A stretch of DNA of 42,888 bases, taken from assembly GCA_903847325.1 (NCBI GenBank), contig CAINDJ010000258.1, positions 1-42,888 on the forward strand, in the 5' to 3' direction. Shown one piece after another: positions 30,886 to 38,415 of this stretch (positions are counted from its first letter, which is position 1; every line of letters begins with the position of its first letter). This DNA comes from an uncultured beta proteobacterium. Its GTDB lineage: Bacteria > Pseudomonadota > Gammaproteobacteria > Burkholderiales > Burkholderiaceae_B. Below the pieces are notes generated by a model. That model made no database searches. It was not told the origin of the DNA and worked only from the letters and a program-made list of their open reading frames with translations. The position numbers were made by a program, and so were the translations under genes.

Positions 30886-31677
30886 TTGCTACGCATCACC
30901 TCCCTGAACCTCAACGGTATCCGCTCGGCCTATAACAAAGGTCTGCTTGACTGGCTCAAAACCCACCAAGCAGATATTTTGTGCCTGCAAGAGCTCAAAG
31001 CACATCTGGCAGATATTCATGATGACCTGCAGCATCCGCTAGATTACACAGGGCATTTCTGTGCGGCGGAGAAAAAGGGTTATAGCGGTGTAGGAATCTA
31101 TCTGCGTAAAGAGCCAGAGCGCATTTTGAGAGGGATGGATTGCCCGGAATTTGATACCGAAGGTCGCGTCATCCGAGCAGACTGGGCCAATCTGTCAGTC
31201 ATTAGCGCCTACTTGCCCTCAGGCTCGAGCGGGCCGGAGCGTCAGGAGGCCAAATTCCGTTTTCTGGATAAATTTGGTCCCTGGATGCAGGCACTCATGG
31301 ATGACAACAAAAAAACGGGTCGTGAGTATGTCGTCTGTGCGGACTGGAATATCGCGCACAAAGAAATCGATCTCAAAAACTGGAAATCGAATCAGAAAAA
31401 CTCAGGCTTCACGCCCGAGGAGCGAGCCTGGGTCACGCATGTTATTGATGAAATCGGCTTTGTAGATGTGTTTCGCCAGCTCGATGCCCGCGCTGAGCAA
31501 TACACCTGGTGGAGTAACCGCGGACAAGCCTGGGCCAAGAACGTAGGCTGGCGTCTGGATTATCAGTTAGTCACACCAGGCCTTGCCGCCAAAGCCCGCA
31601 CAACCAGCATTTACAAGGATGAGCGGTTTTCAGATCACGCCCCACTCACGATTGATTACGACTTTAACCTTGGCTAG
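30886..31677 (+). CDS. xthA: Exodeoxyribonuclease III / AP endonuclease
   Basis: Mg-dependent 3'-5' exonuclease and apurinic/apyrimidinic endonuclease of base-excision repair, 263 aa. Motifs in order: [22 protein letters not shown] with the metal-binding Glu, [29 protein letters not shown] and the terminal [10 protein letters not shown] catalytic Asp-His. The start is TTG at 30886, six bases after a good AGGAG; no in-frame ATG is available. Divergent from pyrE, convergent with ampG 27 bases later. Confidence 0.93.
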   Translation: MLRITSLNLNGIRSAYNKGLLDWLKTHQADILCLQELKAHLADIHDDLQHPLDYTGHFCAAEKKGYSGVGIYLRKEPERILRGMDCPEFDTEGRVIRADWANLSVISAYLPSGSSGPERQEAKFRFLDKFGPWMQALMDDNKKTGREYVVCADWNIAHKEIDLKNWKSNQKNSGFTPEERAWVTHVIDEIGFVDVFRQLDARAEQYTWWSNRGQAWAKNVGWRLDYQLVTPGLAAKARTTSIYKDERFSDHAPLTIDYDFNLG

Positions 31678-31704
31678 CAGCCATGCTGACAGCACCGCAG
31701 GCGC

Positions 31705-32952
31705 TCAGACGCCAGCGGTATCGATCCGGTCGATATCACGCCTGCGCCAATGCAGCAAAAGTAATCCCGGTATGGCAATCAATACGGTCAGGATAAAAAA
31801 AGTGGGCCAACCCGCATACTCAACCATAGGTGGGGTAAGCGGGCCTGCCAGGTAGGTGCGTCCCACCGCAGAGAGCGCAGACAACAAAGCGAACTGCGTC
31901 GCTGAAAACTGCTGGTTACACAAGCCCATCAGCAATGCCACAAAAGCAGCTGTCCCCATGCCACCACATAAGTTTTCCAAGCCTACTGCGCCGGCCATGA
32001 GCCAGATATTATGCGGAGCAACCGAGATCACCCAGAACCCAAGATTCGACACGGCTTGCAACACGCCAAACAGCATGAGTGAGCGATAGAGGCCAAGCTT
32101 GGCCATCAACGTGCCGCCAGCAAGTGCGCCAACAATCGTCGCAGCCAGCCCAAGGAGTTTATTCACCGTACCAACTTCGGTAGCGGTAAAACCCGCAGCG
32201 CGAATCAGAAATGTTGTGGACAGCGCGCCAGCAAACGCATCGCCTAACTTATAGAGCACGATCAGAACCAAAACCGTGATGGCCTCGGGACGACTGAAAA
32301 ATTCTTTAAAAGGCTTAAACACCGCATCAGCGAGTGAGCGCGGGGCGAGCGCAACGACATCGGGCTCTGGTGCCCAGATTGTCGCCAGTGCGTTCACAAG
32401 CATCAAGCCGCCCATCAACATATAGGTATGCCCCCAGCCAAGCCACTGATCCGCCAGGATCAAGGCGAGCCCCCCCGACACCAGCATCGCCAGCCGATAA
32501 CCCAGCACAGACAGCGCCGCCCCCGCACCGCGCTCAGCCTTATGCAAGACATCACTACGGTAGGCATCAAAAGCAATATCCTGCGTTGCAGAACAAAATG
32601 CCACCGCAACAGCGAGTAATGCGAGTGGTAATAGGTTTTGCGCGGGCGAGAGCAAACCCATCGTCATCATGCCAAGTGCCAATAACACTTGCATCAGCAG
32701 CATCCAGCCGCGCCGACGACCAAGCAAGGGCGGTGCGTAACGATCAATCAAAGGTGCCCATAAAAACTTCAGCGTGTAGGCCGTGCCAACCAGCGTCAAA
32801 AACCCGATCTGCTGCAATGAGATCTGCTCAACCGTGGCCCAAGCCTGCAAGGTGCCGCCAGTCAGCGCCAAGGGCAGCCCACTGGCAAATCCTAGCCCTA
32901 GCAGCGGTGCAACACGGCGACTTGTGTAGAGGCTAGAGGTTCGAGTGGTCAT
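31705..32952 (-). CDS. ampG: MFS muropeptide permease, AmpG family
   Basis: A 415 aa, 12-helix inner-membrane importer for anhydro-muropeptides released in cell-wall turnover. The N-terminal half has GFASGLPLALTGGTLQAWAT, LKFLWAPLIDRYAPPLLGRR and the AmpG motif ATQDIAFDAYRSDVL. Its ATG overlaps the metW TGA (ATGA), making it the third gene of metX-metW-ampG, an order seen in Bordetella-type genomes. No AmpR/AmpC pair is in the window. The family is clear; actual muropeptide transport is inferred. Confidence 0.88.
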   Translation of the reverse strand: MTTRTSSLYTSRRVAPLLGLGFASGLPLALTGGTLQAWATVEQISLQQIGFLTLVGTAYTLKFLWAPLIDRYAPPLLGRRRGWMLLMQVLLALGMMTMGLLSPAQNLLPLALLAVAVAFCSATQDIAFDAYRSDVLHKAERGAGAALSVLGYRLAMLVSGGLALILADQWLGWGHTYMLMGGLMLVNALATIWAPEPDVVALAPRSLADAVFKPFKEFFSRPEAITVLVLIVLYKLGDAFAGALSTTFLIRAAGFTATEVGTVNKLLGLAATIVGALAGGTLMAKLGLYRSLMLFGVLQAVSNLGFWVISVAPHNIWLMAGAVGLENLCGGMGTAAFVALLMGLCNQQFSATQFALLSALSAVGRTYLAGPLTPPMVEYAGWPTFFILTVLIAIPGLLLLHWRRRDIDRIDTAGV

Positions 32953-33572
32953 ACGTGCGATTTACCTGCTTGGGCGGTAAATCGATAGACCGCCAGCGTG
33001 CTGCGCCAACCGGCCAGCCACGTCACCTCATGCTGATCATTAAAGGTCGCACGCTCCAGTAATTGAAAGTCAAGCGTATCCGCGAGACGTTCAAAGTCCT
33101 TAAGGGTGCATAAATGAATATTGGGTGTGTCGTACCACCCATAAGGCATCTGCCCCGTGACGGGCATGCGCCCCTTCAGGATCGACCAGCCGTGGGGCCA
33201 GTAGCCAAAGTTCGGAAAAGAAACAATCCCGTTACGCGCCACGCGCGCCATCTCTCTGAGAATATGTTCGGTATTGTGCATCGACTGTAACGTCTGCGAG
33301 AGCACCACAGTATCAAACTGCTGATCCTCGAACATCGCCAAGCCGTCCTCAAGGTTTTGCTGGATCACATGTACGCCACGCTGCACGCAAGTCAGTACGC
33401 GCGCATCACTGATCTCGACACCGATCCCTTGAACATTTTTAGTGTGTTTAAGGTGTGCAAGCAATGTACCGTCGCCACACCCGAGATCCAGTACGCGGCT
33501 CTCAGGCTTGACCCATTGCGCAATACGCGCAAGGTCTTCACGCAAGGGAGTTTGATTGTTGTGCGGGCTCAT
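32949..33572 (-). CDS. metW: Methionine biosynthesis protein MetW (SAM-dependent methyltransferase fold)
   Basis: A 207 aa class I methyltransferase-fold protein paired with MetX in many proteobacteria. SAM-binding motif I is [34 protein letters not shown] and [15 protein letters not shown] are motifs II and IV. Its ATG overlaps the metX stop (ATGA) and its stop overlaps ampG. In other bacteria MetW is needed for full MetX activity; its chemistry is unsettled. Confidence 0.94.
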   Translation of the reverse strand: MSPHNNQTPLREDLARIAQWVKPESRVLDLGCGDGTLLAHLKHTKNVQGIGVEISDARVLTCVQRGVHVIQQNLEDGLAMFEDQQFDTVVLSQTLQSMHNTEHILREMARVARNGIVSFPNFGYWPHGWSILKGRMPVTGQMPYGWYDTPNIHLCTLKDFERLADTLDFQLLERATFNDQHEVTWLAGWRSTLAVYRFTAQAGKSHV

Positions 33573-34801
33573 GGCTGCACCTCGTCTTTCTTTGAAGATC
33601 CCGAAACAGTCGCTGCAATCCGCAAGAAATAGGCGCGCATCACGGCGTGATAACGCGTGTCGTCCAGCAGAAACGCATCATGCCCATGCGGAGCATCAAT
33701 TTCGGCATAGGTCGCAGACTGATGATTTTTAAGCAATGCGCGTACGATTTCACGCGAACGCTCAGGTGGGAAACGCCAATCCGTCGTAAACGAGACCAAC
33801 AAAAAGTCCGCCTGCGCTGGGGCCAGCGCGCGCGCAAGATCGCCCTGCGTTTCGCGTGCAGGATCGAAATAATCCAGCGCGCGTGTAATCAATAGATAAG
33901 TATTAGCATCGAAATAGCGAGAAAATTTTTCACCCTGATAACGCAGGTAAGACTCAACCTCGAACTCAACACCGTAGCCGTAATGAAAGGCGCCGCCCGC
34001 AGCAGGTTCACGCTGTGTCCGACCAAATTTTTCCGCCATATCGTCATCAGACAGATAAGTAATATGACCCACCATTCTGGCGACCGACAAGCCACTGCGC
34101 GGCACCGTGTTTTGTGCGTAATAGTTACCACCATGAAACTCTGGATCGGTAATGATGGCGCGGCGTGCGACTTCATTGAATGCGATATTTTGTGCGGATA
34201 ATCTTGGTGTGCTGGCAATCACCACGCAATGCGCGACACGCTGGGGCAGCGTGATGGCCCAGCTCATTGCCTGCATACCACCCAGTGAACCGCCCATGAC
34301 CGCAGCCAGGCGCTTGATACCTAACCTATCCGCCACACGCGCCTGAGCCTGTACCCAGTCTTCAACCGTTAAAACAGGAAAAGCAGCGCCCCAGGGCTTG
34401 CCTGTTTCTGGTGAGATCGAGGCGGGTCCGGTCGAACCAAAACAAGATCCAAGATTATTGATCCCAATGACAAAAAAAACATTGGTGTCAACTGGCTTGC
34501 CAGGTCCAACCATATTGTCCCACCAGCCAATATCCTCAGCATTGTCCGCAGCAATCCCCGCCACATGATGCGAAGCATTCAGCGCATGGCAGATCAAAAC
34601 TGCGTTGCTCGCCTCCGCATTCAGCGTGCCATAGGTTTCGATCGCAAGTTCATAGGCATTGAGCGTGTGGCCACTTGCCAGAGAGAGCGGCTCATTGAAT
34701 TGCATGAATTGGGTATGCACAACACCAACCGAGCCAGAAGGCGGGGTATCGATATTGAGGCCGGGCAAATGGGCGCCCAGGGATTCGGACGAAGCAGTCA
34801 T
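33569..34801 (-). CDS. metX: Homoserine O-acyltransferase MetX
   Basis: Alpha/beta-hydrolase-fold enzyme that acylates homoserine, the first committed step of methionine synthesis. Nucleophile Ser172 lies in [16 protein letters not shown]; the Asp is in [12 protein letters not shown] and the His in [11 protein letters not shown]. The oxyanion and substrate regions [11 protein letters not shown] and [15 protein letters not shown] are present. Betaproteobacterial MetX proteins are commonly succinyl- rather than acetyltransferases; I cannot decide from sequence alone. A SAM-II riboswitch covers its ribosome binding site, so product-level (SAM) feedback on the metXW-ampG operon is expected. Confidence 0.95.
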   Translation of the reverse strand: MTASSESLGAHLPGLNIDTPPSGSVGVVHTQFMQFNEPLSLASGHTLNAYELAIETYGTLNAEASNAVLICHALNASHHVAGIAADNAEDIGWWDNMVGPGKPVDTNVFFVIGINNLGSCFGSTGPASISPETGKPWGAAFPVLTVEDWVQAQARVADRLGIKRLAAVMGGSLGGMQAMSWAITLPQRVAHCVVIASTPRLSAQNIAFNEVARRAIITDPEFHGGNYYAQNTVPRSGLSVARMVGHITYLSDDDMAEKFGRTQREPAAGGAFHYGYGVEFEVESYLRYQGEKFSRYFDANTYLLITRALDYFDPARETQGDLARALAPAQADFLLVSFTTDWRFPPERSREIVRALLKNHQSATYAEIDAPHGHDAFLLDDTRYHAVMRAYFLRIAATVSGSSKKDEVQP

Positions 34802-34806
34802 ACAGA

Positions 34807-34862
34807 CCTTCTTTAGCTGGATTTATGAGGCGCCCGCAAGCGGATCAGGCAAATCGGCGCCA
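34807..34862 (-). ncRNA. SAM-II riboswitch (SAM_alpha) in the metX leader
   Basis: Reading the minus strand, GGCGCC (34861-34856) is followed by a GATTTGCC loop, the closing GGCGCC (34834-34829), then TCATAAATCCAGCTAAAGAA and GG. This matches the SAM-II aptamer element by element: P1, the GAUUUR loop, the post-P1 AUAAAU, the invariant AGCUAAA, and a terminal purine run. The run GAAGG (34811-34807) is also the metX Shine-Dalgarno sequence, five bases before the ATG, and its AGG can pair with CCT of the loop, as expected for a SAM-II pseudoknot that blocks translation when SAM is bound. The identification is by recalled consensus, not a covariance search. Confidence 0.88.
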
Positions 34863-34888
34863 ACTGAAGTAAAAGTTTAACATTGCAT

Positions 34889-34973
34889 CTCAAGCTTGAG
34901 GAGCCATGATTCGCGAAGACACGACCACCCCAAGATTTTCTAAGCATTTAATTTGTAAAACACTGTAAAACAC
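34889..34973. promoter_or_regulatory. Operator-like palindrome and tandem repeat in the metX/luxR-type divergent region
   Basis: A perfect 12-bp palindrome CTCAAGCTTGAG lies at 34889-34900, just upstream of the riboswitch. A perfect tandem repeat of TGTAAAACAC follows (34954-34963 and 34964-34973), flanked by AGCATTT (34943-34949) and its inverse AAATGCT (34993-34999). A further imperfect palindrome, GCTTAATTGAGC, is at 35022-35033 close to the LuxR-type gene. These are candidate binding sites for divergent regulation; I recognise no specific regulator consensus. Confidence 0.4.
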
Positions 34974-35055
34974 AGGGATTCTGCGAATTTCCAAATGCTC
35001 CATAAGCGAGCACACTGCAAGGCTTAATTGAGCTTGTGCACAGGGAAATTCATCC

Positions 35056-35334
35056 ATGACAAAAACACCACTATCCGGGCGAGAGCTGCAATGCCTGGAG
35101 TGGGTGTCGCTTGGCAAAACCAGCTGGGAAACCGCCTCTATTCTTGGTCTGAGCGAACGCACCGTTAACTTTCATCTGCGCAATGCCTGCCGCAAACTCA
35201 ATGTCTATGGCCGACAGGCCGGCGTTGTCAAAGCTGTACGCTTAGGCTTACTCCACACAGGCAATCAAGAGTCGAGCGAAAACACCTCGACCCAAACGGA
35301 CTACTCGCTTACTTCAGAACCAGTGACCGCATAA
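35056..35334 (+). CDS. HTH-only LuxR-type transcriptional regulator
   Basis: A 92 aa protein whose first 65 residues are a LuxR/GerE helix-turn-helix: LSGRELQCLEWVSLGKTSWE, then TASILGLSERTVNFHLRNAC containing the recognition helix, and RKLNVYGRQAGVVKAVRLGL. The HTH resembles that of quorum-sensing LuxR proteins, but no autoinducer-binding domain precedes it and upstream sequence does not encode one in frame. A Ser/Thr-rich tail of about 25 residues follows. A GGGA lies about nine bases before the ATG. Its 3' end overlaps the lipoprotein gene on the other strand by 26 bases. Targets are unknown. Confidence 0.82.
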   Translation: MTKTPLSGRELQCLEWVSLGKTSWETASILGLSERTVNFHLRNACRKLNVYGRQAGVVKAVRLGLLHTGNQESSENTSTQTDYSLTSEPVTA

Positions 35335-35833
35335 ACTCAAGCGCTTGTTCGCGCGGCAAAGCTTGCGTTGGTCCTGAGGCAACCACCTGCATCAGCATGC
35401 CACGATGGACCAACACCCGAGCCATCAGCAAAGAAGGCTGTTTGGCAACCAGCGTTTCCAGTTCAAAAAGCTGACCATCCAGTGCAGCCTGCGTCGGTGT
35501 TCGCCCACTCGAAGCAAATAGTGAGGTCAACAGGGCGCGTTTGATCGAGTGCTGCGCAGCCTCGTTAAGATTTTCAGGCAAGACGGCAAATCCGACAGCA
35601 AACACGGCAGGTCCGACGTTCGCGGCGGAAAGAAAAAACTCAAGCTGATGGCCGTCAATCTGAATTTGACGCTGCTCGGTCCGTTCTTTGGCTGGAAAAG
35701 CAAGGATGGCGTGATCTTCGGCCACACCCACTTCCCTCCAGTTGAATTCAGGACTACACCCCAGCAATAAAGCTAAAACGAGACCCGATAGCCAGAAACC
35801 CAAACACTTTCCCACCAGAAACCTACCATTCAT
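35309..35833 (-). CDS. Small lipoprotein of unknown function
   Basis: A 174 aa predicted lipoprotein: basic start, hydrophobic core (LGFWLSGLVLALLLG) and lipobox LLLGC with Cys26. The mature part is about 150 residues with no motif I recognise; it looks like an alternating beta/alpha fold (AILAFPAKERTEQRQIQIDG, then an amphipathic helix near NEAAQHSIKRALLTSLFASS). The C-terminal RGMLMQVVASGPTQALPREQ is Bordetella-like in composition. Its stop lies inside the last codons of the LuxR-type gene. A promoter-like element with an inverted repeat sits just before the start. Confidence 0.75.
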   Translation of the reverse strand: MNGRFLVGKCLGFWLSGLVLALLLGCSPEFNWREVGVAEDHAILAFPAKERTEQRQIQIDGHQLEFFLSAANVGPAVFAVGFAVLPENLNEAAQHSIKRALLTSLFASSGRTPTQAALDGQLFELETLVAKQPSLLMARVLVHRGMLMQVVASGPTQALPREQALEFMRSLVLK

Positions 35834-35838
35834 TACAT

Positions 35839-35873
35839 GACAATCATCATATTGTCGTTGAAATTAGTTACAA
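35839..35873 (-). promoter_or_regulatory. Promoter with overlapping inverted repeat for the small lipoprotein gene
   Basis: Minus-strand TTGTAA (35873-35868) and TATGAT (35851-35846) are 16 bases apart. A perfect inverted repeat GACAAT-N6-ATTGTC (35839-35856) covers the -10 element, an ideal repressor position. The predicted start of transcription leaves a leader of only a few bases before the ATG at 35833, so translation could be nearly leaderless. The regulator is unknown. Confidence 0.42.
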
Positions 35874-35951
35874 CTGTGTACAGCGCCTATTTCACACCGA
35901 GTCGCGCGCATACTTTAAAATCCATACGATTGATGAATGAAAGGATTCTCT

Positions 35952-37532
35952 GTGACTGACACGCTGTCCAAACGGCTCGCACGCCTGAAGGCTCATCCCG
36001 AGGTACTGAGCCACTCGCTTCGCGGTATCGAAAAAGAAGGCCTACGTGTCGACCGTACGGGCCAGCTGTCTGCGCGCCCTCACCCCCAGGCGCTTGGGTC
36101 TGCCCTGACACACCCCCGGATTACGACTGATTACTCGGAGTCCCTGCTCGAGCTCATCACGGGCACGCACAACCGTGTGGACAGTCTCATTGCTGAGATC
36201 AACGAAATTCAGCGGGTCGTCTCGATCACTCTACGCGACGAACTGATGTGGAATCACTCGATGCCGGCACACTTGCCTGCAGAAAAAGATATCCCGATCG
36301 CCTGGTACGGCACTTCCAACACAGGGATGATCAAACACGTTTATCGCCGCGGACTGGCCGAGCGCTACGGCAAAACCATGCAATGCATCGCAGGTCTGCA
36401 CTACAACTTTTCCTTTGACGAATCGCTCTGGGACATGCTCGACAGGAGCGAGGCGAGCCCACAGGACAGGCGATCCGCCGGCTACATCGCGCTGATTCGC
36501 AATTTCACCCGCTATAGCTGGTTGCTGATGTACCTCTTTGGTGCCTCACCTGCATTGTCACGTGATTTTTTACGCGGCAATACCGGCAATCTGCTCGAAC
36601 TAGATGCAGAGACAATGTTTCTGCCTTACGCCACCAGCCTGCGAATGAGTGATCTGGGATATCAAAACAAGGCTCAATCTGGCCTCAAGCCCTGCTACAA
36701 CGACCTCAATACTTTTTTAGAGCGTATCTATGACGCCGTGACCACACCGTGGCCCGCTTACGAAAAACTCGGTACGCATCGCAACGGTGAATGGATCCAG
36801 CTCAACACCAATACCCTGCAAATTGAAAACGAGTTTTACTCCAGCATTCGCCCCAAGCGCACAACAGGACCTTGCGAACGTCCGATAACTGCGCTCGCCG
36901 ATCGCGGTGTGCAATACATCGAAGTGCGTTGCCTGGATATTGATCCGACTGAGTCCACGGGGATTTCGGCCCAGACGGCAAAATTCGTCGATGCATTTTT
37001 ATTGTTTTGCGCGCTACAGGATAGTCCGGACTTTTCGGATAGTGGTTTTTGTCCTGAAAGCGCGGCCAATTTCTCGCTTGTCGTCAAACAAGGACGCGAG
37101 CCGGGCCTGATGCTCAGGCAGCAAGGAAAAGATATCAGACTAGAGGACTGGGCAAACAAACTGCTGGACGGTATTTCAGCATGCAGTGCCGTTTTAGCAG
37201 ACAATCTGAAAGACACATCCTATGTGCTGGCACTGGATATGCAACGCGAAAAAATTCGTGATCCGAACCTCACGCCTTCGGCGAAAGTTCTGCGCACATT
37301 GCAGTCGGAAAAGATATCTTTCCATGACTACGCCTTGCAGATGAGCGCACGCCACGCCGAGTTACTCCGCCAAACAGGACTGACAGCCAGCGAGGCTACA
37401 CTGGCTGAAAGTCAGGCAAAAACATCGATTTTGGAACAAAAACGCCTGGAATCAAGCGATACGGAGAGTTTTGACGACTATGTTGAACGCTTTCACCTGG
37501 CACTCAAAGCACCTGCAATGAGCAAAAACTGA
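35952..37532 (+). CDS. gshA: Glutamate-cysteine ligase
   Basis: ATP-dependent ligase making gamma-glutamylcysteine, the first and limiting step of glutathione synthesis. It belongs to the E. coli-type GshA family: GIEKEGLRVDRTGQLSARPH and TDYSESLLELITGTH are the N-terminal active-site segments, MIKHVYRRGLAERYGKTMQC and GLHYNFSF follow, and IEVRCLDIDP lies in the C-terminal half. I prefer the GTG at 35952 (VTDTLSKRL, 526 aa), six bases after AAAGGA; an ATG at 35937 would add five residues but overlaps that ribosome binding site. gshB is not in the window. Confidence 0.94.
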   Translation: MTDTLSKRLARLKAHPEVLSHSLRGIEKEGLRVDRTGQLSARPHPQALGSALTHPRITTDYSESLLELITGTHNRVDSLIAEINEIQRVVSITLRDELMWNHSMPAHLPAEKDIPIAWYGTSNTGMIKHVYRRGLAERYGKTMQCIAGLHYNFSFDESLWDMLDRSEASPQDRRSAGYIALIRNFTRYSWLLMYLFGASPALSRDFLRGNTGNLLELDAETMFLPYATSLRMSDLGYQNKAQSGLKPCYNDLNTFLERIYDAVTTPWPAYEKLGTHRNGEWIQLNTNTLQIENEFYSSIRPKRTTGPCERPITALADRGVQYIEVRCLDIDPTESTGISAQTAKFVDAFLLFCALQDSPDFSDSGFCPESAANFSLVVKQGREPGLMLRQQGKDIRLEDWANKLLDGISACSAVLADNLKDTSYVLALDMQREKIRDPNLTPSAKVLRTLQSEKISFHDYALQMSARHAELLRQTGLTASEATLAESQAKTSILEQKRLESSDTESFDDYVERFHLALKAPAMSKN

Positions 37533-37562
37533 GCGGAAAACATAACAAAATCGATCTTGATC

Positions 37563-37637
37563 TGGTGCGTCCGACAGGAATCGAACCTGTATCGAGAGCT
37601 TCGGAAACTCTAATTCTATCCATTGAACTACGGGCGC
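37563..37637 (-). tRNA. tRNA-Arg(CCG)
   Basis: Cloverleaf on the minus strand: acceptor GCGCCCG (37637-37631), D arm GTTC/GAAT, anticodon stem AGAGT/GCTCT with loop TTCCGAA (anticodon CCG), T arm ACAGG-TTCGATT-CCTGT, 3' acceptor CGGACGC, discriminator A and an encoded CCA. One acceptor pair (C4 with A69) is mismatched; the rest is regular. It reads Arg CGG codons. It lies between gshA and the cytochrome gene, on the opposite strand to both. Confidence 0.96.
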
Positions 37638-37647
37638 CAAGCGTCCA

Positions 37648-37653
37648 ATTATA
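37648..37653 (-). promoter_or_regulatory. -10 element for tRNA-Arg
   Basis: TATAAT on the minus strand, preceded by CCGC, eleven bases upstream of the first base of the tRNA, as expected for a tRNA promoter with a very short leader. A matching -35 is not clear. Confidence 0.5.
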
Positions 37654-37716
37654 GCGGCAGACTAAAACTTGCGGCCTCAAGTCCGAAGAAGCCCAAACGA
37701 TATCGCCTTATCCCGC

Positions 37717-37722
37717 TATAAT
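37717..37722 (+). promoter_or_regulatory. -10 element for the cytochrome c gene
   Basis: TATAAT on the plus strand, again preceded by CCGC, 47 bases before the cytochrome ATG at 37770. It is divergent from the tRNA promoter about 65 bases away. No good -35 is seen. Confidence 0.5.
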
Positions 37723-37769
37723 CTCCCGGTTTGTAAGAAAAACCGTCAACAAACTGACAGGATTTGGTC

Positions 37770-38327
37770 ATGAGCAATACACAGCAACATCAAGAATCAC
37801 ATACCGAAGAGCATCACTCTCCGATTAAAACGCCTAAACAGCTGATCGTTACGATCGTGCTGTCGTTTGTCGTGCCGATACTAATTATCATCCTCCTAGT
37901 GAATCTGGTCGCCGCAGGCAATCAGGTCGGCGCAGGCTCAGATACTCTCGGCCCCGAGGCGACGGCCAAACGCATTGCCCCAGTTGCACACCTCGAGCTC
38001 GTTGATGCAAGCGGTCCTAAGGTGTTCAAAACCGGCGAACAAGTCTACAAAGCTGTTTGCGCTGGCTGCCATGCGGCAGGTGTAGCAGGCGCACCAAAAT
38101 TTGGCGATACGGCTAGCTGGGCCGCTCCGATCAAGACCGGTTTAAACACCATGGTCACCAACGCAATCAAAGGTAAAAACGGCGTTGGCGTCATGCCGGC
38201 AAAAGGCGGCAACCCCGCTCTGGATGATTTTGAAGTTACCCGCGCAGTTGTCTACATGGCCAATAACTCTGGTGCCAAGTTTGACGAACCTGCAGAGCCC
38301 GCTCCTGCGGCAGCGCCAGCAAAATAA
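37770..38327 (+). CDS. Membrane-anchored cytochrome c, c5 type
   Basis: A 185 aa monohaem c-type cytochrome that would carry electrons on the periplasmic side of the inner membrane. A His/Glu-rich cytoplasmic N-terminus is followed by one helix (about 24-48, LIVTIVLSFVVPILIIILLV), a linker, then the haem motif CAGCH (97-101) and the likely axial Met142 in GVMPAKGG; YMANNSG is the c5-like C-terminal helix. An Ala/Pro-rich tail ends the protein. The start is the ATG at 37770, with CAGGA upstream. The partner oxidase or reductase is not in the window. Confidence 0.9.
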   Translation: MSNTQQHQESHTEEHHSPIKTPKQLIVTIVLSFVVPILIIILLVNLVAAGNQVGAGSDTLGPEATAKRIAPVAHLELVDASGPKVFKTGEQVYKAVCAGCHAAGVAGAPKFGDTASWAAPIKTGLNTMVTNAIKGKNGVGVMPAKGGNPALDDFEVTRAVVYMANNSGAKFDEPAEPAPAAAPAK

Positions 38328-38340
38328 ATCCTGAAGTTCG

Positions 38341-38403
38341 AGAGCCCCATTAACGGCTCTATAAAAAACCGGTCACTGCATGCCAGCAGTGACCGGTTTT
38401 TTT
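38341..38403. terminator. Bidirectional terminator between the cytochrome and 3-hydroxyacyl-CoA dehydrogenase genes
   Basis: A small hairpin (AGAGCC/GGCTCT, 38341-38360) is followed by a strong one: ACCGGTCACTGC (38368-38379) pairs with GCAGTGACCGGT (38386-38397) around a six-base loop, flanked by six As on the left and a run of Ts on the right. The A/T flanks make it an intrinsic terminator in both directions, fitting the convergent genes. Confidence 0.92.
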
Positions 38404-38415
38404 ATGTATAACTAA

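Noticed and set aside
37563-37637. tRNA-Arg as an integration site for a mobile element
   Set aside because: No integrase, no direct repeat of the tRNA 3' end and no foreign-looking genes lie on either side.
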